A stretch of DNA of 64,000 nt from Clostridium saccharoperbutylacetonicum N1-4(HMT) (GTDB taxonomy: Bacteria; Bacillota; Clostridia; Clostridiales; Clostridiaceae): assembly GCF_000340885.1 (NCBI RefSeq), contig NC_020291.1, positions 338,501 to 402,500 of the forward strand. The letters run 5' to 3'. The notes under the pieces are model-generated. The model did no database searches, was not told where the DNA came from, and was given only the letters and a program-made list of their open reading frames with translations. Below, piece by piece: positions 56,801 to 64,000 of this stretch (positions within the stretch are counted from its first letter, which is position 1; each line of letters begins with the position of its first letter). Both the position numbers and the translations under genes were made by a program.

Positions 56801-58219
56801 GAAGGTTTCAATGCTGTAAATGTTCTTGCAGTAATTCCTAATGATGATTATGATAATATATCCTTCCCAGTAAATGCTGCAATAAAGAGGAGCAATATAT
56901 TTGCAGTATTAGAAGCTGAAAATGATTTTAATTATTCAGGAAATATTCAAAGTGAACGAACATATCCTAAACTAAGTATGGGGAAGGGAATAAGTTCTCA
57001 AAATGGTGTATTGGAAAGAGATATTGATATTGTTAAGGATAGTAAGTATTCTTTTTCCTTAAAGATAAATGGAGTTAGTAAAAACAATGGAAAGCTGAAT
57101 ATTAAACTCTTAGATGAAGATAATAATGCAGTGCTTGATAAGGATATATTAACCTCAGAATTGGCTTCCAATGGAAATAAAAAGGATATGGTGGTTGACA
57201 AAGAACCATTAAATGAGACGTTTCCGCAAACTATAAAGTATTTGGACAGCATTATTAACAATTATAATACAATAACACTTCATGATGTTTCTCTTTCAGA
57301 AGGAAAATATAAAATGAAAATCACCTTTGATAGTAATGTACCTTCTGCAAGTACAATAGCAGATATTCATAAATTTCAGCCTGATGAAATAAAAGTGGTA
57401 GATAATATTGAGGATATGTATGATGAAGGTGGAGGCGGAGATGACGTTTTAAGTGATAATATGATGAAGGATAGAATAGATGGAGACACCTTGCATCTGG
57501 ATTTTGATAAAACTAATTCTACTAACTGGTATAATTATGCTTCAAGGAAAGCTGCTGTAGTACCAGAAGAAGAATACTTAGTTACTTTTAACGCTATTTC
57601 TGAAAATATAAGAAAGAGGCATATGAAGGTTACGTTTCTTGATGAAAATAACCAATATATAAGTGCAACCTACATAAATGATGTTGAAGAAAAAGAAAAG
57701 ACTAAGTGGAATAACTATCAACAAGTAGTAAAAGCACCAGCAGGGGCAAAATATATGCAATTCAATATTCTATGTCTTGGGAATAAAACAGAAAAAGGAT
57801 ATATTGAAATGAATAACTATAGTATTCTTCCATATAAAGAGCTTATTACACTTGATAATGTTATGTATTTTGAAGGGGATAATATTGATAATTTCTTTGA
57901 GGGTAATTTAGAAGGTCATAAAGTAGAGTATAACCGTGTTGATACAATGAAAAGAAATTTTGAAATAAGTAATCCTTCTAGGGATAAAGTACTCTTAAAT
58001 TACTCTGAGTCACCAAATCCTTTATGGGAGATTTCTCTTGGAAGCTTTAAAGATAGAGGCGTACTAAAACTCAATGGGGTAACTACAGGGATTATAACTG
58101 ATGAGGATGGAAAAGGTACTATAGAAGTAGTTATTAGAAAATTATATTATTTCAGCTTTATTTTTATTTTTGTAGGGATAGGATTGTGTTATATTGCATT
58201 TAAAAAATGCAAAAAGTAG
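53795..58219 (+). CDS. Giant membrane protein, probable GT-C-type glycosyltransferase with large external region
   Basis: 1474 residues. About the first 470 are membrane-embedded (12-14 helices) with a first external loop holding FSDMAFGF and, later, the SMFRDPNKFVGLMAVGF motif; this resembles YfhO/AftD-like GT-C transferases that use polyprenyl-phosphate sugars outside the membrane. About 950 external residues follow. They look beta-rich and may hold carbohydrate-binding modules: two sections share the pattern K-V-x-F-x-D-x-x-x-x-x-L/I. A final membrane helix (about 1443-1463) and a basic tail end the protein. The start ATG 53795 follows AGAGGA and overlaps the sensor gene. The function is inferred. 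Confidence 0.6.
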   Translation: MRKLGICKKLSKYIYIYRYDIFSINIMILIILCMLAPIYKQGQIVFSDMAFGFTSERYMNEIFGIWNERWSTSTLLNVPRLAYIYPLYLLSKICNYDGPIFVKSFITVLMLTSAISMYLFSKRIVSIYFSKKFDFLKVFALITGSIFYAVNPWAVIRIQHIYLLCGYSLIPVVLMFFFNTFDPKFQEQLIPGYYIYSRKLYRRNVVDIFFLSIVFTISAGAIHYFFYDIIFMGIIGVLIIGKAMIKAGLKNKNRIYSILINTIKKIILFGCIFGCFSAYWLSAYFGSILFKAQASQHNINVVDTLSLFSRNSSIKNVVYFISYWWPMFDLSSLSISFYLGGAVIILFVFYAMFFRGYKYNIIGFFALCTAFFMIFSTGVNLDFFSDTFIFIVSKTPIIGSMFRDPNKFVGLMAVGFSVLLTFGIQSFFVRFQNKSYGYFAKISVIVLVIVSFCLYLAPFYIHYINGFYTPINIPSDYLEVQNHFKDKEKFDSKVLYIPTADNMIQSYNGVATPFWNKNNDAGGVEKATGDIQVYSSQKNTIFQHEGNSLSINYYMNFLQSMLDKGMTQNMGKLTSAFGVNELAYHNEYNGQEVRQKFNLEMLKNQKGLEKTYENGIFSLYDVKDNIPYLYNVPKKIMTPYGYSRLESYSNVPNFNFKNYGVIFSSLEGKSYIGAMNEGDYIEVNKYNDLLLSNLPKENYVYPFDVINDGDAFLKWSKTLVSNNDWNWYLSSQGLKNFPYDFDFDSGVALTYATSRLDVPPTKIDSVKGSLVADFDSMLRTEKFFVPDNPQIFNVGSNPITNNNSVPVLQGEIMKGDPQNIWQVAKSGLLDAKANNPYKFNIVVSGRGTNKMHIKVRFFDRQMNDLGTNYVVAPNEDVNFDAVNFKGDFVSPSGSAYMRMELLSYQKPEQKNYWWIHEINIYDLGEYKKPNKFTMTKKFDYKQKAKVYMRTLVSAKGGELGVEINGKEVDVNTKDNSLTQFKWIELGEYEFNSGNNEISVENKEGFNAVNVLAVIPNDDYDNISFPVNAAIKRSNIFAVLEAENDFNYSGNIQSERTYPKLSMGKGISSQNGVLERDIDIVKDSKYSFSLKINGVSKNNGKLNIKLLDEDNNAVLDKDILTSELASNGNKKDMVVDKEPLNETFPQTIKYLDSIINNYNTITLHDVSLSEGKYKMKITFDSNVPSASTIADIHKFQPDEIKVVDNIEDMYDEGGGGDDVLSDNMMKDRIDGDTLHLDFDKTNSTNWYNYASRKAAVVPEEEYLVTFNAISENIRKRHMKVTFLDENNQYISATYINDVEEKEKTKWNNYQQVVKAPAGAKYMQFNILCLGNKTEKGYIEMNNYSILPYKELITLDNVMYFEGDNIDNFFEGNLEGHKVEYNRVDTMKRNFEISNPSRDKVLLNYSESPNPLWEISLGSFKDRGVLKLNGVTTGIITDEDGKGTIEVVIRKLYYFSFIFIFVGIGLCYIAFKKCKK

Positions 58220-58228
58220 AATTTTATA

Positions 58229-58545
58229 TATAGATATCCAAACCAAGAATTAGACTTACGCAACAATTACCGAAATATGATACAGTTATCTTCCGCAGTA
58301 CTAGTGAAATTTTCGCTGGAAGGTTCTAAGTGGAAGGTTGCACCCATTTCTGCATGTTCCTAAAGTAAATTTATGACAAGCAGAAAGTGGAACAACCTTC
58401 CACTAATAACCATCATCAGCTCAATTTCACATGCCTGCTCCAGAAAAAAATGTATCATATTTCTAGTGTAGTGTTACGCTTATAATTTCTGAATAATGCA
58501 TACATATTCCATTTATAAGTTAAACTCTTAAATTGGATATCTATA
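58229..58545 (+). repeat. Structured repeat element, copy 3
   Basis: 317 bp bounded by TATAGATATCCAA and TTGGATATCTATA. The two long stems are perfect here: GAAATATGATACA / TGTATCATATTTC and GTGGAAGGTTG / CAACCTTCCAC. The AGAGGAAACTCG...GTTCGTT section seen in copies 1 and 2 is missing. It begins 10 bases after the stop of the 1474-residue protein gene. Confidence 0.85.
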
Positions 58546-58664
58546 AGTTAAAACCTTTATGCTGTTATTTTGTAAAAAAATATCGGGGCGGTTATAGTGA
58601 GTTTCACATATATACAGGTTTAAACATATAATGAACTAGTATCATTACTTGGAGTTGAAAATGC

Positions 58665-58931
58665 GTGATATACGGGCTTATTTTAGCTGGAGGTAAAGGC
58701 AGTAGATTATATCCTCTATCAAGAGCCGGAGAGCCGAAACAATTTTTGAAGCTTATTAACGACAAAAGTTTTTTAGTTAATACTGTTGATAGGGTAATCC
58801 CATTAATAGATAAAGATAATATTTATGTTGTGACAAATTCAGAGTATAAAGAAAAAGTAAAAAATGAACTTGCAGGTATTAAAGAAGAAAATATATTTGT
58901 GGAACCTGCTAATAAAGAAACTGCGTTGTAG
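58665..58931 (+). pseudogene. Truncated mannose-1-phosphate guanylyltransferase (manC-like) fragment
   Basis: 88 residues matching only the first quarter of manC: LILAGGKGSRLYPLSRAGEP, KQFLKL, then IFVEPANKET, where homology stops just before a TAG. Full-length enzymes are about 350 residues. The start is GTG 58665 after TTGGAG. Its sequence differs clearly from the intact manC at 51124, so it is an older or different paralogue, not a recent copy. The next 200 bases hold no further manC homology and no gene I can support. Confidence 0.75.
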
Positions 58932-59135
58932 ATGATAAAGGTCTTTTTTGAAAATTGGGATGGATAGTGTTTAATCAATATATAGATTCTTATATAGGAT
59001 GTATTATTTTATCTTTAACTAGTAAATTAGATGATTTATACTACAAATGTACTTGAAGGGTTTAATTTGGCTTATTTTCTTAAATTAACTTGATGACCTT
59101 GTGTGATAGTCCTCCTGCATACTCTGACTTTTTAG

Positions 59136-59183
59136 CTCTATGTCAAGAGCAGGTGAGGGTTCTCACCTGTCTTGATAATAGAG
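59136..59183. terminator. Long hairpin downstream of the UvrA-like gene
   Basis: CTCTATgTCAAGAgCAGGTGAG-GGTT-CTCACCTGtCTTGAtaATAGAG in outline: a very stable stem of about 20 pairs. It is relatively GC-rich and sits 12 bases beyond the minus-strand stop. Probable terminator or 3'-end stabiliser. Confidence 0.75.
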
Positions 59184-59195
59184 TTATATTTTAGA

Positions 59196-61625
59196 CTAAA
59201 GTCTTTCTTTTAAATATTTACCAGTTATAGATTTTGGATTGTCTTCTAAATCTTTAGGAGAACCTTTTGCAATGACAGTTCCACCATTGACTCCACCATC
59301 AGGACCTAATTCTACAATCCAGTCGCAGGATTTTAAGACATCAATATTATGCTCGATGATCAAAACGGAATTACCATTTTCTATGAGTTTGTTTAACAAT
59401 TTAATGAGTTGAGCAGTATCATACATGCTAAGACCAGTTGTTGGCTCATCCATTACATACAAGATATTGCCTTTACGTTTTTTACCTATTTCCTTGGCAA
59501 GCTTTAGTCTTTGCGCTTCTCCACCACTTAAAGTTGAAGTAGGTTGCCCAAGTTTAATATATCCCATACCAATGTCTTTCATAATTGTAAGAGTATGAAC
59601 GATTGGTTTGTTATCTTCAAATAAGCTTACTGCTTCTGATATTTGCATATCTAAAATTTCTGAAATATTTTTCCCTTTGTACGTCACTTGTAAAGCTTCA
59701 GGGTTATATCGCTTACCTTTACAGGTATTACAAGTTGTATACATTTGTATATTGCTACCTGGAAAAACTGATTTTCTACCACTACCGCTACAATCAGGAC
59801 AAGCGCCATCTGAATTGAAAGAGAAGTGTCCTGCAGTAAGACCAAGCTCTATTGATTTCTCTTGTGATGCAAAGAGATTTCGTATCTTATCCCAGATTTT
59901 TATAAATGTAACAGGGCTAGAATTTATATTTCTGCCGATTGGAGCCTGAGAGACCTCAGCAAACCCAGAAATACTTTCGGCACCTAGAATAGTTTCTGCA
60001 ATGGTTTCAACTAATGCGGAATCTTCATCACTTTCATCGCAATCAAGTATGTTTTTAGAATAATTTCTGAAATAGTCTTTTAACATAGGCACTAATGTAT
60101 CTGAAATGAGAGAACTTTTCCCACTTCCGGATACTCCAGCGATACCAACAAGAACTCCAAGAGGGAATGATACGGAAACATCCTTCAAATTATTTGTTTT
60201 CGCATGTTTGATAGAAATCCAGGAGGTTGTTTTATCATTTTGAAGATTAGGTTTTAGGTTACGTTTCATAATCTTTTGTGTATCAGATAGATATTGCCCT
60301 GTCAAAGATTTATCGCATTGGAGTAATCCTGCATAATCACCTTCATAAATCACTTCTCCGCCAGCAATACCAGCCTTAGGACCAATATCCACTATGTGTT
60401 CTGCAACCTGAATTATTTTCCTATCATGCTCTACAATTATTACGGTGTTTCCTAAATCCTTAAGTCTCTTAATTGATTTTAATAATTCTTCTTTTTCTAA
60501 TTCATGAAGGCCAGTGGTTGGTTCATCAAGAACGTATATAAGTGAATCCATGTTAGATTCAAGGTGTGCATTTAGGAAAATTCTTTGAATTTCTCCTCCA
60601 CTTAATGTTGACATTTCTCTATACATTGTTAAATGACCTAAACGAGAATCAATTAAGGAAGACAATTTATTTATGATATCCTGAGCAAGGGTTTTGCCAA
60701 GCTGAGTGAACTCAATTTCTTGCAAAGTTTGTACTAGAAAATCCCTTGTTTGTTCAAGTGTCATTTTTCCAAGTTCTCCGAAGTGTTTTCCGTTAATTAA
60801 TACACTTCTTGCTTCTTCGCCAATACGGTAGCCGTTACATGCACTACAAGAAATGGGGCGATATAAATCACCTATAAACTCCCCTTTTTTCTTTCGGGCT
60901 TCTAAAATTCGGGATAAACAATAACTTTTATTATTTGCACCACTATTACTTGTGTAATGTCCATTTTTAATCTCATTCTTTATTTCGTCAGGAACTTTAT
61001 AATATGGAAGGTCCATGTATTTATGTAAATTACGGTCCAACACGCGTTCAATGCCACTAGTAGTACCTGCATTTCTAAACACTTGACGAACGGTTATGCT
61101 TTTATTTGATACCAGTTTGTTCATATTCACTTTACTATAGGAACCTTTACCAAAGCATTTCTTACACATTCCATTTGGACTATTATATGAAAAATAACTT
61201 ACATCTAGACTATGCCCTTTGTAATCACAAGAACTGCATTGTAGATTTTTGCCTAGCGGAGTTCCACAATTAGGACATATTAGGGTTCCTTCACTATGAT
61301 AGAGCATTGCTAACTGACTAAGTAGTCGAGTTCGTGAGCCAACAGTGGAACGAGGATTACTTTGACGCACAAGGCTTTGTCTTACAGAAATAGTAGGACT
61401 GACTCCAGTGATACTGTCAAATTTTTTATCATCTTCTAAACCTGGAAAGATGCCAAGCGACTGAAGATATTGTTTTCGTCCCTCTTCAAATATAATATCA
61501 AACATTAAACTAGATTTTCCTGAACCGCTCACACCAGTTGCCACAGTTATTTTGTTTTTAGGAATGCTAATATCAAATCCTTTTAAATTATGAATCCTAG
61601 CCCCTTTAATCATTATATTATTCAT
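59196..61625 (-). CDS. UvrA-like ABC-class ATPase without UvrB-binding domain (UvrA2/drug-resistance type)
   Basis: 809 residues with two ABC halves, each having Walker A GVSGSGKSSL, signature LSGGE and Walker B DEPTTGL. Zinc-finger cysteines are present (CPNCG with CSSC; CPDCSGSG with CNTCKGK). The ~150-residue UvrB-binding insertion of true UvrA is absent, which marks the class II group. Members of that group are linked with resistance to DNA-binding drugs (DrrC-type) rather than core excision repair. The start is ATG 61625 after AGGAGGC. It follows a MATE exporter gene on the same strand, consistent with a resistance role. Confidence 0.88.
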   Translation of the reverse strand: MNNIMIKGARIHNLKGFDISIPKNKITVATGVSGSGKSSLMFDIIFEEGRKQYLQSLGIFPGLEDDKKFDSITGVSPTISVRQSLVRQSNPRSTVGSRTRLLSQLAMLYHSEGTLICPNCGTPLGKNLQCSSCDYKGHSLDVSYFSYNSPNGMCKKCFGKGSYSKVNMNKLVSNKSITVRQVFRNAGTTSGIERVLDRNLHKYMDLPYYKVPDEIKNEIKNGHYTSNSGANNKSYCLSRILEARKKKGEFIGDLYRPISCSACNGYRIGEEARSVLINGKHFGELGKMTLEQTRDFLVQTLQEIEFTQLGKTLAQDIINKLSSLIDSRLGHLTMYREMSTLSGGEIQRIFLNAHLESNMDSLIYVLDEPTTGLHELEKEELLKSIKRLKDLGNTVIIVEHDRKIIQVAEHIVDIGPKAGIAGGEVIYEGDYAGLLQCDKSLTGQYLSDTQKIMKRNLKPNLQNDKTTSWISIKHAKTNNLKDVSVSFPLGVLVGIAGVSGSGKSSLISDTLVPMLKDYFRNYSKNILDCDESDEDSALVETIAETILGAESISGFAEVSQAPIGRNINSSPVTFIKIWDKIRNLFASQEKSIELGLTAGHFSFNSDGACPDCSGSGRKSVFPGSNIQMYTTCNTCKGKRYNPEALQVTYKGKNISEILDMQISEAVSLFEDNKPIVHTLTIMKDIGMGYIKLGQPTSTLSGGEAQRLKLAKEIGKKRKGNILYVMDEPTTGLSMYDTAQLIKLLNKLIENGNSVLIIEHNIDVLKSCDWIVELGPDGGVNGGTVIAKGSPKDLEDNPKSITGKYLKERL

Positions 61626-61749
61626 TTTTATGCCTCCTAGATATAAAAATATATTTCTAGACAAAATAACCACCATGTATAATTGTACGATTATACAATG
61701 TCATTATAAGTTTAGTAAGAAAAAGTATTTGGATACCTCATCTAGTTAT

Positions 61750-63132
61750 CTATAAAACAGACTTAAAGGATAAGTTTTTCAATTGCTTGTGAAGCCAAAC
61801 GAAAGCAAATGGAGTAGATAATACATTACCAGCTACAACACAAATGAATATACTGTAAATATTTCCATGGAAAACGTATTGAGTTAAAAATGCACATCCT
61901 AAAGTTATAACGACTCTACTGTAAAGAACGATAACTCCAGGTAGTGGCTTTCCTATTGCTTGGAAGAAAGCAGCCACAACCCAGTTAATGGCTACAAAAC
62001 ATGTAGATAATGCCGTAATTAAAACCTGTTTGTTTGCTAGGTCAATTACATCACTAATATCTGTGAAAATAGAGAAAATCCAATATGATGAAAGCATATA
62101 GAGGAGTGCTAAAGCAAAGCATAATCCAAAAACAAACTTTATATTAGTATTCATTGCCTTTTTGATTCGCTCAATATTATTATGACCAAAGTTTTGGGAA
62201 ATCAATACGATAGTAGCACTTGAAATGGCAATAATAGGGATGAAGAGAATCTGATCGATTCTTCCAACTAGTGTCCATGAATTCATAATATCTTGAGAGT
62301 AGTAAACTGTGATGATTTTATTGTAAACACCTGAAATTATATACATTGATACAGTCATTAAAAGTTGTGGTAGCCCAATACTTAAAATTTGACTCATGAT
62401 AGATTTATCTGCAAATGAAAAACTAAATTTAATAGGAATCACAGATTTACCTTTTAACGTATAAACAAAAACATATACAAAAGAGAAGAATAATGAAATT
62501 GAAGTTCCTAAACCAGCACCAAAAACACCTAATTTAAAAACAAACATAAGCAAAGGGTCTAATACGAAATTTAATATAGTCATAATCATGAAACCTTTTG
62601 TAGTTACAGAGGCTAAACCCTGCCCGACGAGAACGCCACCGATGATTTGTGATAAAATCATAAAGATGATTCCAGGTGCAATTCCATATAAATATTCAAG
62701 AGCGTAATTCGCTGCTTCCGAACTTAATGCGGAACCAGAAAGTAAATTTATAATCTCTGGGCCACAAGCATAACATAGTATTGTTACAGGTACACTAATT
62801 ATTAGGCCGAGAATGAGACCGTTAGCTCCAAGGCATTTACATTTATCAAGTTTTCCTTCACCTATAAGCCTTCCTGTAGTTGCACTTAATCCGGTAGCAA
62901 GTCCAGCGGCAATCGCCTCAAAGGACAATTCCAAAGGATACAATAAACCTGTTCCAGAAAGTGGTGCGGACGAATGTGGATTGACAAGCGAGATAAAGTA
63001 TGTATCTCCTAATAGATAAACGTAGTTAACAAAATAACTAATCATGATTGGGAACGCGAAAAACAATAGCGTAGAAATTATAGGGGCTTCAAACATACGC
63101 TCTGCCATAGAAATATTTTTTTGAGTTTTCAT
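61750..63132 (-). CDS. MATE-family multidrug efflux transporter
   Basis: 460 residues with twelve membrane helices in two homologous halves, the MATE (MOP superfamily) layout: FAFPIMISYFVNYVYLLGDT in helix 1, LSATTGRLIGEGK, and the second-half IGLPQLLMTVSMYIISGVYN. It exports cationic drugs using Na+ or H+. The start is ATG 63132 (MKTQKN), seven bases after AAAGGAG; the frame extends to 63225, but transcription probably begins inside that extension. The UvrA2-like gene follows after 124 bases. Confidence 0.92.
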   Translation of the reverse strand: MKTQKNISMAERMFEAPIISTLLFFAFPIMISYFVNYVYLLGDTYFISLVNPHSSAPLSGTGLLYPLELSFEAIAAGLATGLSATTGRLIGEGKLDKCKCLGANGLILGLIISVPVTILCYACGPEIINLLSGSALSSEAANYALEYLYGIAPGIIFMILSQIIGGVLVGQGLASVTTKGFMIMTILNFVLDPLLMFVFKLGVFGAGLGTSISLFFSFVYVFVYTLKGKSVIPIKFSFSFADKSIMSQILSIGLPQLLMTVSMYIISGVYNKIITVYYSQDIMNSWTLVGRIDQILFIPIIAISSATIVLISQNFGHNNIERIKKAMNTNIKFVFGLCFALALLYMLSSYWIFSIFTDISDVIDLANKQVLITALSTCFVAINWVVAAFFQAIGKPLPGVIVLYSRVVITLGCAFLTQYVFHGNIYSIFICVVAGNVLSTPFAFVWLHKQLKNLSFKSVL

Positions 63133-63176
63133 AAATTTTCTCCTTTTTCCAATAATTTTATTATTACGATAACGCC

Positions 63177-63205
63177 ATGATAGCATAATGAATTTTAATT
63201 GACAA
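63177..63205 (-). promoter_or_regulatory. Promoter of the MATE/UvrA2 operon
   Basis: TTGTCA (63205-63200), a 17-base spacer ending in TGC, then TATCAT (63182-63177): good -35 with an extended -10. Confidence 0.75.
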
Positions 63206-63307
63206 TCCCCAATATAAAATGGCATTCTGGAGTGTTCTGAGACAATTAGCTATGCAAAATCTATGATTTTCTCCTGATTTCTTAAATTTCCTATTTGTTT
63301 AAATTAT

Positions 63308-63550
63308 TTAATAATTTATAATCTCATGTAAATAATGGTATTTATATACAGCGATAGGAAGGGGTGATATCTCAATGCTAGTTCTTCTGACGGTTAAATC
63401 CTCCATTTTCTTCCCACTAAAGTTATTTTCACTGAATATATTTAAGACTCTTTCTGATGCATAAAGACTGTCTGTCAGCAGAATGATCGGCAATCTCTGA
63501 AATTTATTTTTCAAAGCTAATAAAAGGATTTTATGCGGTTTTTGTTGCAA
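63308..63550 (-). pseudogene. Possible transposase fragment
   Basis: An 80-codon open stretch preceded by a stop, with no ribosome site. The segment LPIILLTDSLYASERVLNI resembles the Asp-containing core strand of DDE transposases (x-D-S/A-L-Y-x). The frame ends soon after. On the same strand further upstream (63960-63880) there is a short readable piece (PVHKRDGIIPCY) broken by stops. I take 63250-64000 as decayed insertion-sequence DNA, with low certainty. Confidence 0.35.
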
Positions 63551-64000
63551 AGCTTGAATTCATATATTGGGCGGAACCAGTTCAGTGAGTCATTTAGTTA
63601 TAAAAATTTACAATTTTAACTATAAATTCATTGTAATACCTTTATTAAAAAAAAGGGAAGAAAAAGTTGAAAATGTAAAAATATGTGTTAAAATTTAAAT
63701 ATAAATAACATATAAGTGAGTATTATCCAGATATTTAAAATGGTTATGTAATAAATTTCGTATAATTTGATATATTCGGTATTGAAGTACGCTACATGGA
63801 AAGAGATTAAAAGTTTCTTCCCACATATATGCAATATGTATTAGAAGCTCATATATTTTAATTTATTCCCATATTTTTTATCAGGCTAATAACAAGGAAT
63901 GATGCCGTCACGCTTGTGAACGGGGTAGGTATTTTTCAAATGAAGTTAAGTATAAGAAATGTCTAAATTCTTAAAGTAATCTATGATGTTTTAGGTTAAT

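Noticed and set aside
62813..63019. Plus-strand ORF of 68 codons
   Set aside because: Antisense to the MATE transporter in a region of strong coding signal on the other strand.

Overview
The window looks like a chromosomal segment of a saccharolytic, solvent-type Clostridium (C. beijerinckii / C. saccharoperbutylacetonicum-like). This rests on very AT-rich DNA, strong AGGAGG-type ribosome sites, a T-box thrS leader, the [FeFe]-hydrogenase maturase HydE, and an EtfBA-linked (electron-bifurcating type) lactate dehydrogenase operon. The species is inferred from gene content and style; no rRNA or tRNA was recognised.

Left part (1-28 kb), mostly core and small regulatory genes. It holds a membrane protein cut by the window edge, glycogen phosphorylase, an AraC regulator, a HutD-like cupin, 5-formyl-THF cyclo-ligase followed by a large coiled-coil protein, thrS with a threonine T-box leader, a chemotaxis receptor, an HNH/HTH protein and ispF. 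Then come a protein that appears to fuse a SigI C-terminal domain to an RsgI-type anti-sigma factor, a polysaccharide deacetylase divergent from a DUF4163/DUF3298 protein whose 5' region carries a cluster of DnaA boxes, hydE, a DUF2975-XRE pair, a 37-bp tandem repeat of hairpins, a DUF4173 membrane protein, and a P-type ATPase under a yybP-ykoY (Mn2+) riboswitch.

Middle (28-43 kb), two catabolic/transport operons. lldR-lldP-etfB-etfA-lctD takes up and oxidises lactate and carries a clear LldR operator at its promoter. An ECF sigma factor and its probable anti-sigma partner follow, then a five-gene Dpp/Opp-type peptide ABC importer.

Right part (43-59 kb), a surface-glycan region interleaved with phosphorelay signalling. 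The plus strand has a REC-kinase hybrid, a flippase and two glycosyltransferases. Convergent to it is a glycosyltransferase with a receiver-like N-terminus, a hybrid kinase, an HPt protein and a response regulator. Then come manC, an orphan membrane sensor, and a 1474-residue membrane protein resembling GT-C glycosyltransferases. The last 5 kb carry a UvrA2-like ABC protein with a MATE exporter, and probable transposase debris.

The most notable unexplained structure is a non-coding element of about 320-445 bp present three times (34.4, 52.2 and 58.2 kb). All copies have the same orientation and terminal inverted repeats, and each lies just downstream of a + strand gene or its terminator. Internal stems differ between copies by compensatory base changes, which argues for a folded RNA or single-stranded DNA rather than simple sequence repetition.
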